The translations under genes and the position numbers were made by a program. From Alteromonas sp047556435 (GTDB lineage Bacteria; Pseudomonadota; Gammaproteobacteria; Enterobacterales; Alteromonadaceae): a stretch of DNA of 64,000 nucleotides. The notes below the pieces were generated by a model. That model had not been told where the DNA came from. It was given only the letters and a program-made list of their open reading frames with translations, and ran no database searches. Location: NCBI RefSeq assembly GCF_047556435.1, contig NZ_CP180210.1:744001-808000 (forward strand), written 5' to 3'. Each line of letters opens with the position of its first letter. Position 1 is the stretch's first letter. This document shows, one piece after another, positions 1-9,126 of the stretch.

Positions 1-1
1 T

Positions 2-373
2 CTGGAAGTGCTGCACAAACATGACGAGAATACCAAGGGCTCGATGAACTACATCATGGAAAAGGCCAACATCCAGTATAAGTCAGTAAACTTTATGCGT
101 GGACGCAGTATCCAGAATGCTATTGTGATCCTGGATGAATCGCAGAACCTGACCGCCTCACAGCTGAAAACAATTATCACCCGCTGTGGTGAAGGCACCA
201 AGCTGATTGTTGGTGGAAACCTCGCGCAAATTGACAGCAACTACCTAAGTGCTGTCACCTCAGGTCTCACTTATCTGGTTGAGAAATTTAAGGACTTTTC
301 CGGTAGTGCGACCATTAATCTGGATGGCGTAGTACGCTCGCGACTGGCAGAGTTTGCTGAAGAGCAGCTATAA
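2..373 (+). CDS. PhoH family ATPase, C-terminal part (5' end outside window)
   Basis: The frame is open from the first base of the window, so this is the 3' end of a longer gene. About 123 residues are visible. They contain the Walker-B-like segment ILDESQNLT and the GGNLAQID segment, both typical of the PhoH/YlaK-type P-loop ATPase domain, followed by the conserved DGVVRS-like element near the C-terminus. The Walker A region and any N-terminal PIN domain would lie upstream of the window. PhoH proteins are cytoplasmic ATPases; PIN-PhoH fusions act as RNA helicase/ribonucleases, but which subtype this is cannot be decided from the tail alone. A terminator-like hairpin follows about 30 bases after the stop. 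Confidence 0.85.
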   Translation: MEVLHKHDENTKGSMNYIMEKANIQYKSVNFMRGRSIQNAIVILDESQNLTASQLKTIITRCGEGTKLIVGGNLAQIDSNYLSAVTSGLTYLVEKFKDFSGSATINLDGVVRSRLAEFAEEQL

Positions 374-403
374 CCGCGATGTTACCAGACCTCAGGTCAC
401 CTC

Positions 404-433
404 AAAGCGCTGCGATTCTCGCGGCGCTTTTTC
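404..433 (+). terminator. Rho-independent terminator after the PhoH gene
   Basis: The arms AAAGCGC and GCGCTTT, extended by an inner GCGA/TCGC stem, are followed by a short T run. It sits between convergent genes and most plausibly ends the PhoH transcript. Confidence 0.6.
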
Positions 434-468
434 GTCATAATCACATTACTTGGTTTAGCAACTGATTC

Positions 469-1440
469 TTACTGAATGGTTTCGAGTGTATAACGGCGGT
501 TGGCAATCGCCATTATGGTATCAGGAGACACTTTGCCAAAGGGCAGCAATGCCGGTCCGGTGGGGTCGAACATCACATAGGTGATGCCGTTTTGCGTGAT
601 AGTCTTATCCCCCGCTCGCGGTGGTAAGGCGATCCCCAGAAGTGCATGGTTTTCCAGCAGCACCAGCACCATCGGTGTTGAAGGCAAAAAGGCGCGCATG
701 ATGGAAGCGGTCAGTACTGCTTTACTGTCACAGTCTCCCTGATTCTGTGATAACAGGGTAAATGGCGGCGAGAAACCGGAACCATGGCTCTCAGAGCGGT
801 CTTCCAGTGTATTGTAGGGAATGCTTTGTACCCAGCCGAGCAACAAATTCATATAGTGACGCGCATCTGAATGTTGTTGTAGCTGGTCGTAAAATGCCTG
901 CGATAAGGGGATAAGCGCCATGGTACTTTCACGAATATAGCGCACGTGATCTGGCTTGATCGCATTCTGATTAAGCGGAGTCAGGTATTCGGTATAATAG
1001 TGCTTATCCAGATAATTGTTGAAGGCAGCAACTTTGGCGCTGCTTAGCTGATCCTGAATATCCGCAACGATGGCGTCACTGGCTGCGCGCACGCCTACCT
1101 GAATCTCATCGCCACGCTGCTGAACATTAATGCGTGCAATTCGCGGATCGATATCCCGCGCGGCCTTTGTCATCTCCACTGCCACGTAACGCTGGGCAAT
1201 ATCCGGGCGGTACGTAGTTTGTTGCAGCGGAATATCCTGAAGGGCTTCCCGCTCAAGCGCAAACTGAATGGCCTGCTGCTCTCCCTGTTCATCCAGCCAG
1301 ACGTATTCAAACTGATAGTGCGTATCAGTATTAAGCCGTTTGAACAGGCGTTGCTGAGCCGCTGTCGAGAAAGACAGTATCACCGCACCTGTGGCGATGA
1401 GCCACAGACGCAGTAGGCGGGGAGAAATCCAGCATTGCAT
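469..1440 (-). CDS. Transglutaminase-like domain protein, membrane-anchored or exported
   Basis: A 323-residue protein. The start was set at the ATG at 1440 because the longer reading would run into cysG and because this ATG is followed by a hydrophobic N-terminal segment (about residues 9-27) that looks like a signal anchor or signal peptide. The C-terminal half has the cysteine-protease/transglutaminase triad in order: Cys in NQGDCDSKAV, His in LENHALLG and Asp in FDPTG. Such domains act as proteases or in cross-linking; the substrate is unknown. It lies 97 bases downstream of cysG on the same strand, so cotranscription is possible. No functional link to siroheme synthesis is evident. Confidence 0.65.
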   Translation of the reverse strand: MQCWISPRLLRLWLIATGAVILSFSTAAQQRLFKRLNTDTHYQFEYVWLDEQGEQQAIQFALEREALQDIPLQQTTYRPDIAQRYVAVEMTKAARDIDPRIARINVQQRGDEIQVGVRAASDAIVADIQDQLSSAKVAAFNNYLDKHYYTEYLTPLNQNAIKPDHVRYIRESTMALIPLSQAFYDQLQQHSDARHYMNLLLGWVQSIPYNTLEDRSESHGSGFSPPFTLLSQNQGDCDSKAVLTASIMRAFLPSTPMVLVLLENHALLGIALPPRAGDKTITQNGITYVMFDPTGPALLPFGKVSPDTIMAIANRRYTLETIQ

Positions 1441-1537
1441 AGCCTCATTATGGATAGGCTGTAGGAAAGTACAAGTTTTTGTCTTTAGCACTGAGCGGCG
1501 AAGTACGCCGCAGGTTGCGGGCGTGCCACAGAAATCG

Positions 1538-2947
1538 CTAATTTGGTTGCTGCTGGGCAGCGGTAGTCGTGAACCAGTCCAGCGACGGGTGCAGGGTGAC
1601 GACACCGCCAACAATAATCAGGGTAGGCGGTTGCAGCTCAGCCACTTCCTGTTTTTCGCATATGGTGGCAAGCGTGCCGGTAACAACACGCTGGTTCTGC
1701 AGCGTGGCGGATTGCACTAATGCGATCGGCGTGTGCTCAGATAATCCGTGTTCGATAAGCTTTTGGCAGATGATCGGCAGGCCAGTGAGCCCCATGTAAA
1801 ACACCAGCGTTTGTTCAGGTTGCGCCAGTGACTCCCACTTCAGGTTGACCGTATTGTCTTTGAGATGACCCGTGGTAAACACAACAGATTGCGCATGATC
1901 GCGGTGGGTTAGCGGGATCCCTGCATAACTTGCTGCCCCACTGGCTGCAGTGATACCCGGAACCACCTGAAAGCCAATGCCGGCATCTATCAGTGTTTGG
2001 ATCTCTTCGCCGCCGCGTCCGAAGATGAAGGGATCGCCGCCTTTGAGCCTAACTACGCGGTTGCCTTTTTTCGCTTCGCGCACCATCAGTGCATTGATAT
2101 CCTCTTGCGGAAGCGTGTGATTGCTGCGGGCTTTACCGACATAGACTTTCTCCGCGTCACGGCGAACCAGTTCGAGTATTTGCGGTGACACCAGGCGGTC
2201 ATAAACGACAACATCTGCTTTTTGCATTAGCCGGAGGGCTCGGAAGGTTAACAGATCCGGATCGCCAGGTCCGGCACCTACCAGATATACCTGACCTTCT
2301 GGTTTGTCATTTTCCGCCGCAGCCTGTAGCGCTTTTTCGAAGGCACTGTCGGCTTTGTCTTCCTGACCTTTTTCCACCAGTTCGGCAATATCGCCATCCA
2401 GCACATCTTCCCAGAAGTATCGACGAGCGGTGACCCCGGACAGCGCGTGTTTCACTTTTTCCCGGAATTTTTCCGAAAATGCGCCCAGTCTGCTCAGGTT
2501 AGCCGGCAATACCGTTTCCAGTTTTTGTCGCAGGTAACGAAGCAAAACGGGGGCAACACCGCCGCTGCTCATGGCGACAATGATGGGAGAACGATCCACA
2601 ATCGATGGGGTAATGAACTGGCAAAGCGGTGTGTTATCTACCACGTTTACCAGGACTTTCTGCTCTCTGGCCACATCGTGAACGTGCTGATTTACCGCAT
2701 TATCATCGGTGGCAACAAATACCATATCCTGCTGATGCAAATCGGTATCGATGAATTTACGCTCAATAAGCGTGACGTTGGGATGCGCAGACAGTTGCTT
2801 TACCGTGTCGCACACCCACGGTGCCACCACTGTGACAGTTGCAGGGGTTTTCATTATCAACTCAAGCTTGCGCGCAGCGACTTCACCGGCACCCACAATC
2901 AGGCAACGGAGGTTTTTGGCATCAAGAAAGAGTGGAAAGTAGTCCAT
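1538..2947 (-). CDS. cysG: Siroheme synthase CysG (trifunctional)
   Basis: A 469-residue cytoplasmic protein, close to the 457 residues of E. coli CysG. The N-terminal half is the precorrin-2 dehydrogenase/sirohydrochlorin ferrochelatase part, with the NAD-binding motif VGAGEVAARK near residue 20 and the MSSGGVAPVLLR segment that carries the conserved Ser. The C-terminal half (from about residue 218) is SAM-dependent uroporphyrinogen III methyltransferase, with VGAGPGDPDLLT, YDRLVS, RLKGGDPFIFGRGGEE and GITAASG motifs. It makes siroheme for sulfite and nitrite reductases. No cys or nir genes are adjacent here. Confidence 0.95.
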   Translation of the reverse strand: MDYFPLFLDAKNLRCLIVGAGEVAARKLELIMKTPATVTVVAPWVCDTVKQLSAHPNVTLIERKFIDTDLHQQDMVFVATDDNAVNQHVHDVAREQKVLVNVVDNTPLCQFITPSIVDRSPIIVAMSSGGVAPVLLRYLRQKLETVLPANLSRLGAFSEKFREKVKHALSGVTARRYFWEDVLDGDIAELVEKGQEDKADSAFEKALQAAAENDKPEGQVYLVGAGPGDPDLLTFRALRLMQKADVVVYDRLVSPQILELVRRDAEKVYVGKARSNHTLPQEDINALMVREAKKGNRVVRLKGGDPFIFGRGGEEIQTLIDAGIGFQVVPGITAASGAASYAGIPLTHRDHAQSVVFTTGHLKDNTVNLKWESLAQPEQTLVFYMGLTGLPIICQKLIEHGLSEHTPIALVQSATLQNQRVVTGTLATICEKQEVAELQPPTLIIVGGVVTLHPSLDWFTTTAAQQQPN

Positions 2948-3064
2948 GAGATCAACGTGCTAAAACAAGAATTGGCGCTATTTTGCGCCAATTCTTATAA
3001 GTTAAAAAACAATTTATCGCGCCAAGTTATTTGAAAAAGTTATAACGTGACAGCAAGACCATTG

Positions 3065-4819
3065 TTATGAGCGCTTTTTGCGTCCGCCCTTATTGCCGTC
3101 ACGATTTCCGTCGCGGTTATCACGGCGCTTTGGCGGCGTATCTGACCATTCGCGAATGTTCAGACGCTGACCAGCAACGCGGGTGCCGGTTAACAGGTCA
3201 CGCGTTTCACCTGGCATACCGGCAGGCAAATCAACGGTACTGAAATTATCGTAAATTTCGATAGCGCCAATGTGCTTCGAGCTGATATTCGCCTCGTTAG
3301 CAATAGCGCCAACAATGTTACCCGGCTTTGCACCATGCACATGACCTACTTCGATACGGTAGCGTTGCATGCCTTCTTCCGGACGGCGCTGCGCGCGCGG
3401 GGTTTTACCTTTACGGTCGCCGCGCTCGCCACGGTCACGTCCCTGACTGCCACGCTCTTTATCGCGCGGTGGCTTGCTGTTTAAGTCCGGTCTGTCGCCT
3501 TCTTTTAGCAACAAGGGCTCATCACCCTGGGCAACCTTAATCAGAGCGGCAATCAACACTTCCGGTGACGCTTCAGACTCACTTTGAATCATGTCTACAA
3601 TTGGCATCAGTGATTCAAGATTGTCATCTTTGGTGGCTTCCAGCACAGATTGCTTAAAGCGCGTCAGGCGTGTCTCATTCAGCTCACTGATAGATGGAAT
3701 CGGCATTTGCTCAATAGGCTGACGCGTGGTTTTTTCGATAGCAAAAAGCAAACGCTTTTCGCGATGCGAAATAAACAGAATGGCTTCGCCGCTTCTTCCT
3801 GCACGACCTGTCCGTCCGATACGGTGAACATAAGACTCGGTATCGTAAGGGATATCGAAGTTAATTACGTGACTGACACGCTCAACATCCAGGCCGCGGG
3901 CTACTACATCAGTGGCAACCAGAATATCAATTTTACCCTGTTTCAGTTTATCTACTGTGCGTTCACGCGCAGCCTGCGGAATATCACCGTTCAGAGGCTC
4001 AACATCAAAACCACGGGCGGCCAGCTTTTCAGCCAACTCAACCGTTGCCGTTTTGGTGCGCACAAAGATGATCATGCCATCAAACGGTTCCACTTCCATG
4101 ATGCGGGTAAGTGCTTCCAGTTTGTGGTGCTGGGCAACCTGACAGAAACGCTGGCGAATGGTGCTGGCGGTGCTGACTTTTGACGCAATTTTTACGTGCT
4201 TGGGATCTTTTAAGTAACGCTGGGTGATTTTCTTAATCGGCCCGGGCATGGTCGCAGAGAAAAGTGCAGTCTGACGCTCGGCTGGCGCGTGGCTTAGGAT
4301 GAGCTCTACATCGTCGATAAAGCCCATGCGGAGCATCTCGTCGGCTTCGTCCAGCACCAGAAATTTAAGACCGCTTAAGTCCAGTGTTTTACGCTTGATG
4401 TGATCGATGATACGACCCGGTGTGCCAACAACCACCTGCACGCCACGCTTGAGCTGGCGAATCTGGTTGTCATACGACTGGCCGCCGTATACCGGCAGCA
4501 CTTTGATTTTCTTACTGAAGCTGGCATACACCTGGAACGCTTCGGCAACCTGAATTGCCAGTTCGCGGGTTGGCGCTAAAACAAGAAGTTGCGGGCTTTT
4601 CTCGTCGGCATCAATATTTGCCAACATTGGCAGTGCAAAGGCGGCCGTTTTCCCCGTGCCTGTTTGTGCCTGACCCAGCAGATCATGACCCTGCAGTAGC
4701 AACGGAATGCTTTCTGCCTGAATTGGAGAGGGTTTCTCGTAGCCAACTTTCTCTAAGGCTTGTAAGATGGGTTCAGGTAGGTTGAGGTCGCTAAATGTCA
4801 ATTCGACAGTAGTGGTCAT
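3065..4819 (-). CDS. deaD: DEAD-box ATP-dependent RNA helicase, DeaD/CsdA type
   Basis: 584 residues from the ATG at 4819; the longer frame upstream lacks helicase character. Visible helicase motifs are the Q motif with its upstream Phe, AQTGTGKT, PTRELA, TPGR, LDEADEML, SAT, RGLDVERV and HRIGRTGRAG. After the two RecA-like domains comes a DbpA-type RNA-binding domain (around residues 480-555) and a basic Arg/Gly/Asn tail. This matches CsdA/DeaD, which helps ribosome assembly and mRNA decay at low temperature. It is divergent from prsT across 157 bases. Confidence 0.92.
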   Translation of the reverse strand: MTTTVELTFSDLNLPEPILQALEKVGYEKPSPIQAESIPLLLQGHDLLGQAQTGTGKTAAFALPMLANIDADEKSPQLLVLAPTRELAIQVAEAFQVYASFSKKIKVLPVYGGQSYDNQIRQLKRGVQVVVGTPGRIIDHIKRKTLDLSGLKFLVLDEADEMLRMGFIDDVELILSHAPAERQTALFSATMPGPIKKITQRYLKDPKHVKIASKVSTASTIRQRFCQVAQHHKLEALTRIMEVEPFDGMIIFVRTKTATVELAEKLAARGFDVEPLNGDIPQAARERTVDKLKQGKIDILVATDVVARGLDVERVSHVINFDIPYDTESYVHRIGRTGRAGRSGEAILFISHREKRLLFAIEKTTRQPIEQMPIPSISELNETRLTRFKQSVLEATKDDNLESLMPIVDMIQSESEASPEVLIAALIKVAQGDEPLLLKEGDRPDLNSKPPRDKERGSQGRDRGERGDRKGKTPRAQRRPEEGMQRYRIEVGHVHGAKPGNIVGAIANEANISSKHIGAIEIYDNFSTVDLPAGMPGETRDLLTGTRVAGQRLNIREWSDTPPKRRDNRDGNRDGNKGGRKKRS

Positions 4820-4976
4820 TAAGGGTCCTGGTGCTAAGGCGGGCGCTAAGTCGGGATGACTTGCCGGCAAAGGTTGCAAAACCTGTATTATATTAGAATA
4901 ACGGACGAGTTGCCATGCAATGTTGCATACTCTGTCCAAAGGGAACCAGAATTATAATTATCAGTAGGTGTACAGG

Positions 4977-7748
4977 ATGAATAGAACAGGCTTTATGAGG
5001 CGGTCGCTGATTTCGGTAACGCTGGCCGCGTGTGTAATCACGGGGCTTAGCGGTTGTAGCGAAAAAACGGTTGAAGAGCATCTTAAAGCAGCGAAAGCGC
5101 ACACCGACGCTGAAGACTCCCAGGCTGCTGTCATCGAATATAAAAATGCCATTCAGCTTGACCCTACTGCTGCGCAGCCCAGGTTTGAGCTTGGTAAGCT
5201 CTATCTGGCACAGGGCGATTATGCCGGTGCCGAAAAGGAACTAAACCGGGCGATAGATCTTGGGCAACCAGCATCTGACGTGATCCCGTTACTTTCTCAG
5301 GCCTACCAGCGAACCGGTGCGGAAAATGCCCTCGCGGGGGTTGACCATAACACTACCGGGCTTACTGCTGTAGAAAAGGCTGAAGTTGGCTTTTATAAAC
5401 TTCAGGCGCTGATGCAACTGGAGAAAACCGAAGAAGCTGAAGCGTTGATTGAAGAACTATCAGCCCTGGATACCTCATCAGTATATAAAGGTCTCATTGA
5501 TTCCCACCAATCAATCATCCAACAAGATTATGAAACAGCCCTGACGCAAACTCAGGCCTTGCGCAAGCAGGCTCCGTCAAATAAAGATGTGCTGATGCAG
5601 CTGTCGCGGCTCCATCTGATGCTCAAGCAACCAGAAGAAGCGGTAGAGGTCTATCAGGCCTATATCGATCGTTATCCTTCTGATATCACCAGCCGCTTTG
5701 CACTGATCTCACTGTTGATTGAACTGCGTCAACTTGATGCCGCGAAACCGCACGTAGATGAGCTGTTAAAAATTAATGACGATCATGGTCTGCTGAATCA
5801 GTACAAAGGGATTATTGCTTCTTCTGAAGGCGACTACGAAACCGCACTGATGCGACTGGAAAAAGCGATTCAGAACGGGCGTAACGATCCGGTCGTGCGC
5901 CTCATCGCCGGGTTCAGCGCCTATCAAATGCAGGATTATAATGCCGCCAGTCGTCATCTGACGATGATTGCGTCGCAATTGCCGGATAATCATCCGGGGC
6001 TGCGTATGCTGGCTGACAGCCTGTTGCAGCAGGGGGAAAGTGAAGATGCTACCGCCATCTTGGATCGTGTGGAAGGCAGCATGCAGGAAGATGCCGCACT
6101 TTTCTCCAAAGCCGGGTTTCAACTGCTCCGCGAGGGTAATATCGTCGACGCGCAGAAAATGATTGATCGCACAGAGACAGTCAGTACCACCTCTGATGAT
6201 CTGGCCAGATTAGGGATCCTGCAGTTATCGTTAAATAACGTAAGTGGATTGGTTAACCTTGAAGCTGCCGTAGAGAAAGCGCCGGAATCGGTCGCGACAC
6301 AACGCACGCTGATGACGGCATATGTTGCTACCGGCGAGCTCGAAAAAGCCCGTGCACTGGCTGAGCAAATCCGGGAAGCGAAGCCGGATACCGTGCTTCC
6401 CTACGTTTATCTCGCCGATATCAGTTTGCTTGAGGGAAACCTTGAGCAGTCACAAAACTACCTTTCACAGGCCAAAAGTGTCGATGCAAGTGCGCCGACG
6501 GTGCGGATGCTGGAGGCGCGTTACGCGCTGGCTAACGATAATCAGGGTGAGGCTGTCAGCGTGCTCAATGCGCTTATTGAAGACATGCCTGACAATGTGG
6601 ATGCCATCACGCTGCTGTACTCAATTAAAAAAGAGACAGGCGGCGAGTCAGTGGTCCGTTACGTTGAACAGCGACTTAACGCAGACCCGGGTAATCTGGC
6701 AATGCGGATATTATTATCGCGTATGTATTTCGCCAACGACGAGCTGGATAGCGCCCTGGCAACATTAAGTGAAGTGAAGCCAGATAAGAGCTCACCAATG
6801 ACGTACTGGAATCTCAAAGGCCAGGCATTGGTAAAAAATAATGATGTTCAACAGGCAACTGCACATTTCAGTCAATGGCTGGAGCGTTACCCACAGGATA
6901 AAAACGCCGCACTGGGTATGCTTCTGATTCTGGATGTTCAGAAGAAGTTTGCTGAAGCGATTTCGCTAACCGAGGCGTTTCTGAACAAACGACCCGATAC
7001 ACAAATACGGGTATTAAAGGCCTATTTTCACGCGATGAACAAAGAGCCTCAAAAAGCCCGGACGATTATCGAACCGCTGCCTGACAATGTGAAGTCACTG
7101 CCGTTTGTACGCGGCATTCTGGGCCGGGTGCTGGTGCTGGAGAACAAGCCTGCTGATGCCATAGCGCACATTCAGGTTGCCTATGAGGCGAAGCCCAACG
7201 AGCAAAATGCCTTGTTACTGGCCGCGGCTCATGAGCTTGCAGGACAGGGGGAAGAAGCGCTGGCGCTTTTAGCGCTACACGCGAATGCCGAGCCGCAGGA
7301 TATCCGGGTGCATATGCTGTATGCCGAGCGCCTGATCCCCCATGACAGGAATAAAGCGAAGCTCGCTTACGAGCATGTGTTGAAGGTTGTGCCGAATAAT
7401 TATGTGGCACTGAATAACCTGGCATACATTTACTTTGAAGAAGACAATCTGGAGAAGGCTGAACCGCTGGCGGCCCGGGCTGTTGAACAGCAGCCCAGAA
7501 ACCCTGACATCGTGGATACGCTGGCGCAAATCGAAATGAGACGTGGTAACACGCAAAAAGCCTTATCGCTGTACGAGGGGATCGCCAATGAGGAAATCGG
7601 CTCGGATGATGTCTTTCTTAATTATGTTGAGGCATTGCTGGTGGCGGACAACCTGGCACTGGCCAGGCGTAAGCTGGAAGACCGGCCAATAACGTCAGAA
7701 GCAGCGAAAACACGTCTGAAAGATATTAAACAGGCCTTCGGGATCTGA
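4977..7748 (+). CDS. prsT: PEP-CTERM system TPR-repeat lipoprotein PrsT
   Basis: A 923-residue protein. The ATG at 4977 was chosen because TAGGTG lies six bases upstream; an in-frame GTG at 4968 is the alternative. The N-terminus has basic residues, a hydrophobic segment and a lipobox LSGC with Cys27, so it should be a lipoprotein. The rest is made of many TPR-type helical repeats (for example AVIEYKNAIQLDP, EKELNRAIDLG, ALNNLAYIYFEE). Length, lipobox and repeat content match the PrsT family that accompanies PEP-CTERM/exosortase systems, usually beside prsK/prsR and exopolysaccharide genes. None of those is adjacent here. Its exact role in the family is not established. Confidence 0.75.
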   Translation: MNRTGFMRRSLISVTLAACVITGLSGCSEKTVEEHLKAAKAHTDAEDSQAAVIEYKNAIQLDPTAAQPRFELGKLYLAQGDYAGAEKELNRAIDLGQPASDVIPLLSQAYQRTGAENALAGVDHNTTGLTAVEKAEVGFYKLQALMQLEKTEEAEALIEELSALDTSSVYKGLIDSHQSIIQQDYETALTQTQALRKQAPSNKDVLMQLSRLHLMLKQPEEAVEVYQAYIDRYPSDITSRFALISLLIELRQLDAAKPHVDELLKINDDHGLLNQYKGIIASSEGDYETALMRLEKAIQNGRNDPVVRLIAGFSAYQMQDYNAASRHLTMIASQLPDNHPGLRMLADSLLQQGESEDATAILDRVEGSMQEDAALFSKAGFQLLREGNIVDAQKMIDRTETVSTTSDDLARLGILQLSLNNVSGLVNLEAAVEKAPESVATQRTLMTAYVATGELEKARALAEQIREAKPDTVLPYVYLADISLLEGNLEQSQNYLSQAKSVDASAPTVRMLEARYALANDNQGEAVSVLNALIEDMPDNVDAITLLYSIKKETGGESVVRYVEQRLNADPGNLAMRILLSRMYFANDELDSALATLSEVKPDKSSPMTYWNLKGQALVKNNDVQQATAHFSQWLERYPQDKNAALGMLLILDVQKKFAEAISLTEAFLNKRPDTQIRVLKAYFHAMNKEPQKARTIIEPLPDNVKSLPFVRGILGRVLVLENKPADAIAHIQVAYEAKPNEQNALLLAAAHELAGQGEEALALLALHANAEPQDIRVHMLYAERLIPHDRNKAKLAYEHVLKVVPNNYVALNNLAYIYFEEDNLEKAEPLAARAVEQQPRNPDIVDTLAQIEMRRGNTQKALSLYEGIANEEIGSDDVFLNYVEALLVADNLALARRKLEDRPITSEAAKTRLKDIKQAFGI

Positions 7749-7756
7749 AAAAGCAG

Positions 7757-7786
7757 CCAGGACAGCGTCATTCGATGATGTCCTGG
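7757..7786 (+). terminator. Hairpin after prsT, probable terminator
   Basis: Arms CCAGGACA and TGTCCTGG enclose a smaller TCAT/ATGA stem, starting nine bases after the prsT stop. There is no clear T run, so termination strength is uncertain. Confidence 0.4.
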
Positions 7787-7853
7787 CCTTAGCATTATGC
7801 CGGGTTCAGGCTAGTGGCTGCCCGTATCAGAAGCCACTAACACACTGTTGCCA

Positions 7854-8672
7854 TCAGATGTTTTTCTCATCATGTTTTATAGCCTGTATTTCGCGCCGCA
7901 TCACACGGAGCTCTTCCATCACATCCTCTAATGTCGGCTCGTTATTTTCTTCGGCCTCTTCTTTTCTGATCTTCTCGTTTTCCTGCTCCATCACATTGAC
8001 CACAATGCCGATGACCATATTCAAAAAAGCAAACGCGGTTAAGAAAATGAAGCTGATATAAAAGAACGGACTTAATGGGTAGACTTCCATGGTTTCATAC
8101 ATCACATCAGTCCAGTCTTCAAACGTCATAACCCGGAACAAGGTTAACAGCGAGATAGTGATATCGCCCCACAGTGTCGGATTAATGTTTTCAAACAAGG
8201 TGCTGCCGATTGCCGCGTAGATATAGAAAATAATAAACATCAGCAGCATGACGTAGCCCAGCTGTGGCAGTGCCTTTACCAGCGATACCAGCAGCAGGCG
8301 GAGCTCCGGGATGATTGATATCATCCGCAATACACGAAACACGCGAACCAGGCGTGCTACCAGCGCCATCTCGGTATCGTCAGCAGGGATGAGAGATATG
8401 ATGACGATAACAGTATCGAACCAGTTCCAGAAACTCTTGAAAAAGTCGCGTTTACGCTTCTCGCCCAGAAAGCGGATGGTGATTTCGGTCAGAAAAAATG
8501 CGCTGATAAACCAGTCCAGAAACACAGTGACAGTCGCGACACCGGCAGGCATGTCATACGTCTTGGCACCGACCAGTAACGCGGACGCAATGATGACGAC
8601 GATGACAAAGGTTTCGAAAAGTTTGTTCGCTCGAATACGCTCAAATTTTGCTTGAAGAACAGAGGCTTGCAT
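7854..8672 (-). CDS. Voltage-gated ion channel, NaChBac-like, acidic selectivity filter
   Basis: A 272-residue inner-membrane protein with the six-helix plan of single-domain bacterial sodium channels. S1-S3 occupy roughly residues 18-95. S4 carries Arg spaced every third residue (RLVRVFRVLRM, about 107-117). S5 is around 137-160, the pore around 170-190, and S6 around 200-228, followed by an acidic/basic coiled coil to the C-terminus, as in tetrameric channels. The selectivity filter at 183-189 reads TFEDWTD, whereas NaChBac-type sodium channels have TLESW. The two extra aspartates resemble calcium-selective filters. No auxiliary gene is nearby. Confidence 0.85.
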   Translation of the reverse strand: MQASVLQAKFERIRANKLFETFVIVVIIASALLVGAKTYDMPAGVATVTVFLDWFISAFFLTEITIRFLGEKRKRDFFKSFWNWFDTVIVIISLIPADDTEMALVARLVRVFRVLRMISIIPELRLLLVSLVKALPQLGYVMLLMFIIFYIYAAIGSTLFENINPTLWGDITISLLTLFRVMTFEDWTDVMYETMEVYPLSPFFYISFIFLTAFAFLNMVIGIVVNVMEQENEKIRKEEAEENNEPTLEDVMEELRVMRREIQAIKHDEKNI

Positions 8673-8780
8673 TTCTTATGTTTCACCTGGGAGTCAATAG
8701 GGTTGATTAAATGGTTTACTGGTTGCGAAACTGCCCGTTTGCTGGCTAAAATGTAAACGAAGACAAACAGGAACCTTTTC

Positions 8781-8945
8781 ATGGATGAAAAACGTGTAAC
8801 ACTTAAAGGGAAGTTGTATCACCTCGCCCAGTTGCTTGAGGATTGTAATCTTACCCGCGATAACGCTCAACAGTTGAAATACGAACTTCTCACAACACTG
8901 TCGATGCTCGAATCGGTGCGGCATTTACAACCAGAAGAGCACTAA
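8781..8945 (+). CDS. Small conserved-looking protein, 54 aa, function unknown
   Basis: An ATG at 8781 is preceded by AGGAA with suitable spacing and opens a 54-codon frame to TAA at 8943-8945. The product (starting MDEKRVTLKGKLYHLAQLL and ending HLQPEEH) is predicted to be mostly helical, soluble and amphipathic, with no signal peptide or Cys motif. It sits between divergent channel and convergent tolC genes, with its own short upstream region. I do not recognise a family. The good ribosome site and lack of an overlapping gene support it as real. Confidence 0.55.
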   Translation: MDEKRVTLKGKLYHLAQLLEDCNLTRDNAQQLKYELLTTLSMLESVRHLQPEEH

Positions 8946-9087
8946 ACCGAACCCGTGGCTTAATTTCGTAACATTGGTGCTGCCGTGAAGAATAAAAGCG
9001 GGTAGCGTCGTTCTCTGGCTATAATTAACGTTTGTGGCGAATTAAAAAACAAGCGTTGTGACGGGAACTTGGGAACACCGCGAGGGG

Positions 9088-9118
9088 AAATAAACGGAGA
9101 GACCATACCGTCTCTCCG
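9088..9118 (-). terminator. Rho-independent terminator of tolC
   Basis: Arms CGGAGAGAC and GTCTCTCCG with a six-base loop lie just beyond the tolC stop. On the minus strand the stem is followed by TTTATTT. Confidence 0.65.
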
Positions 9119-9126
9119 ACATAAGT

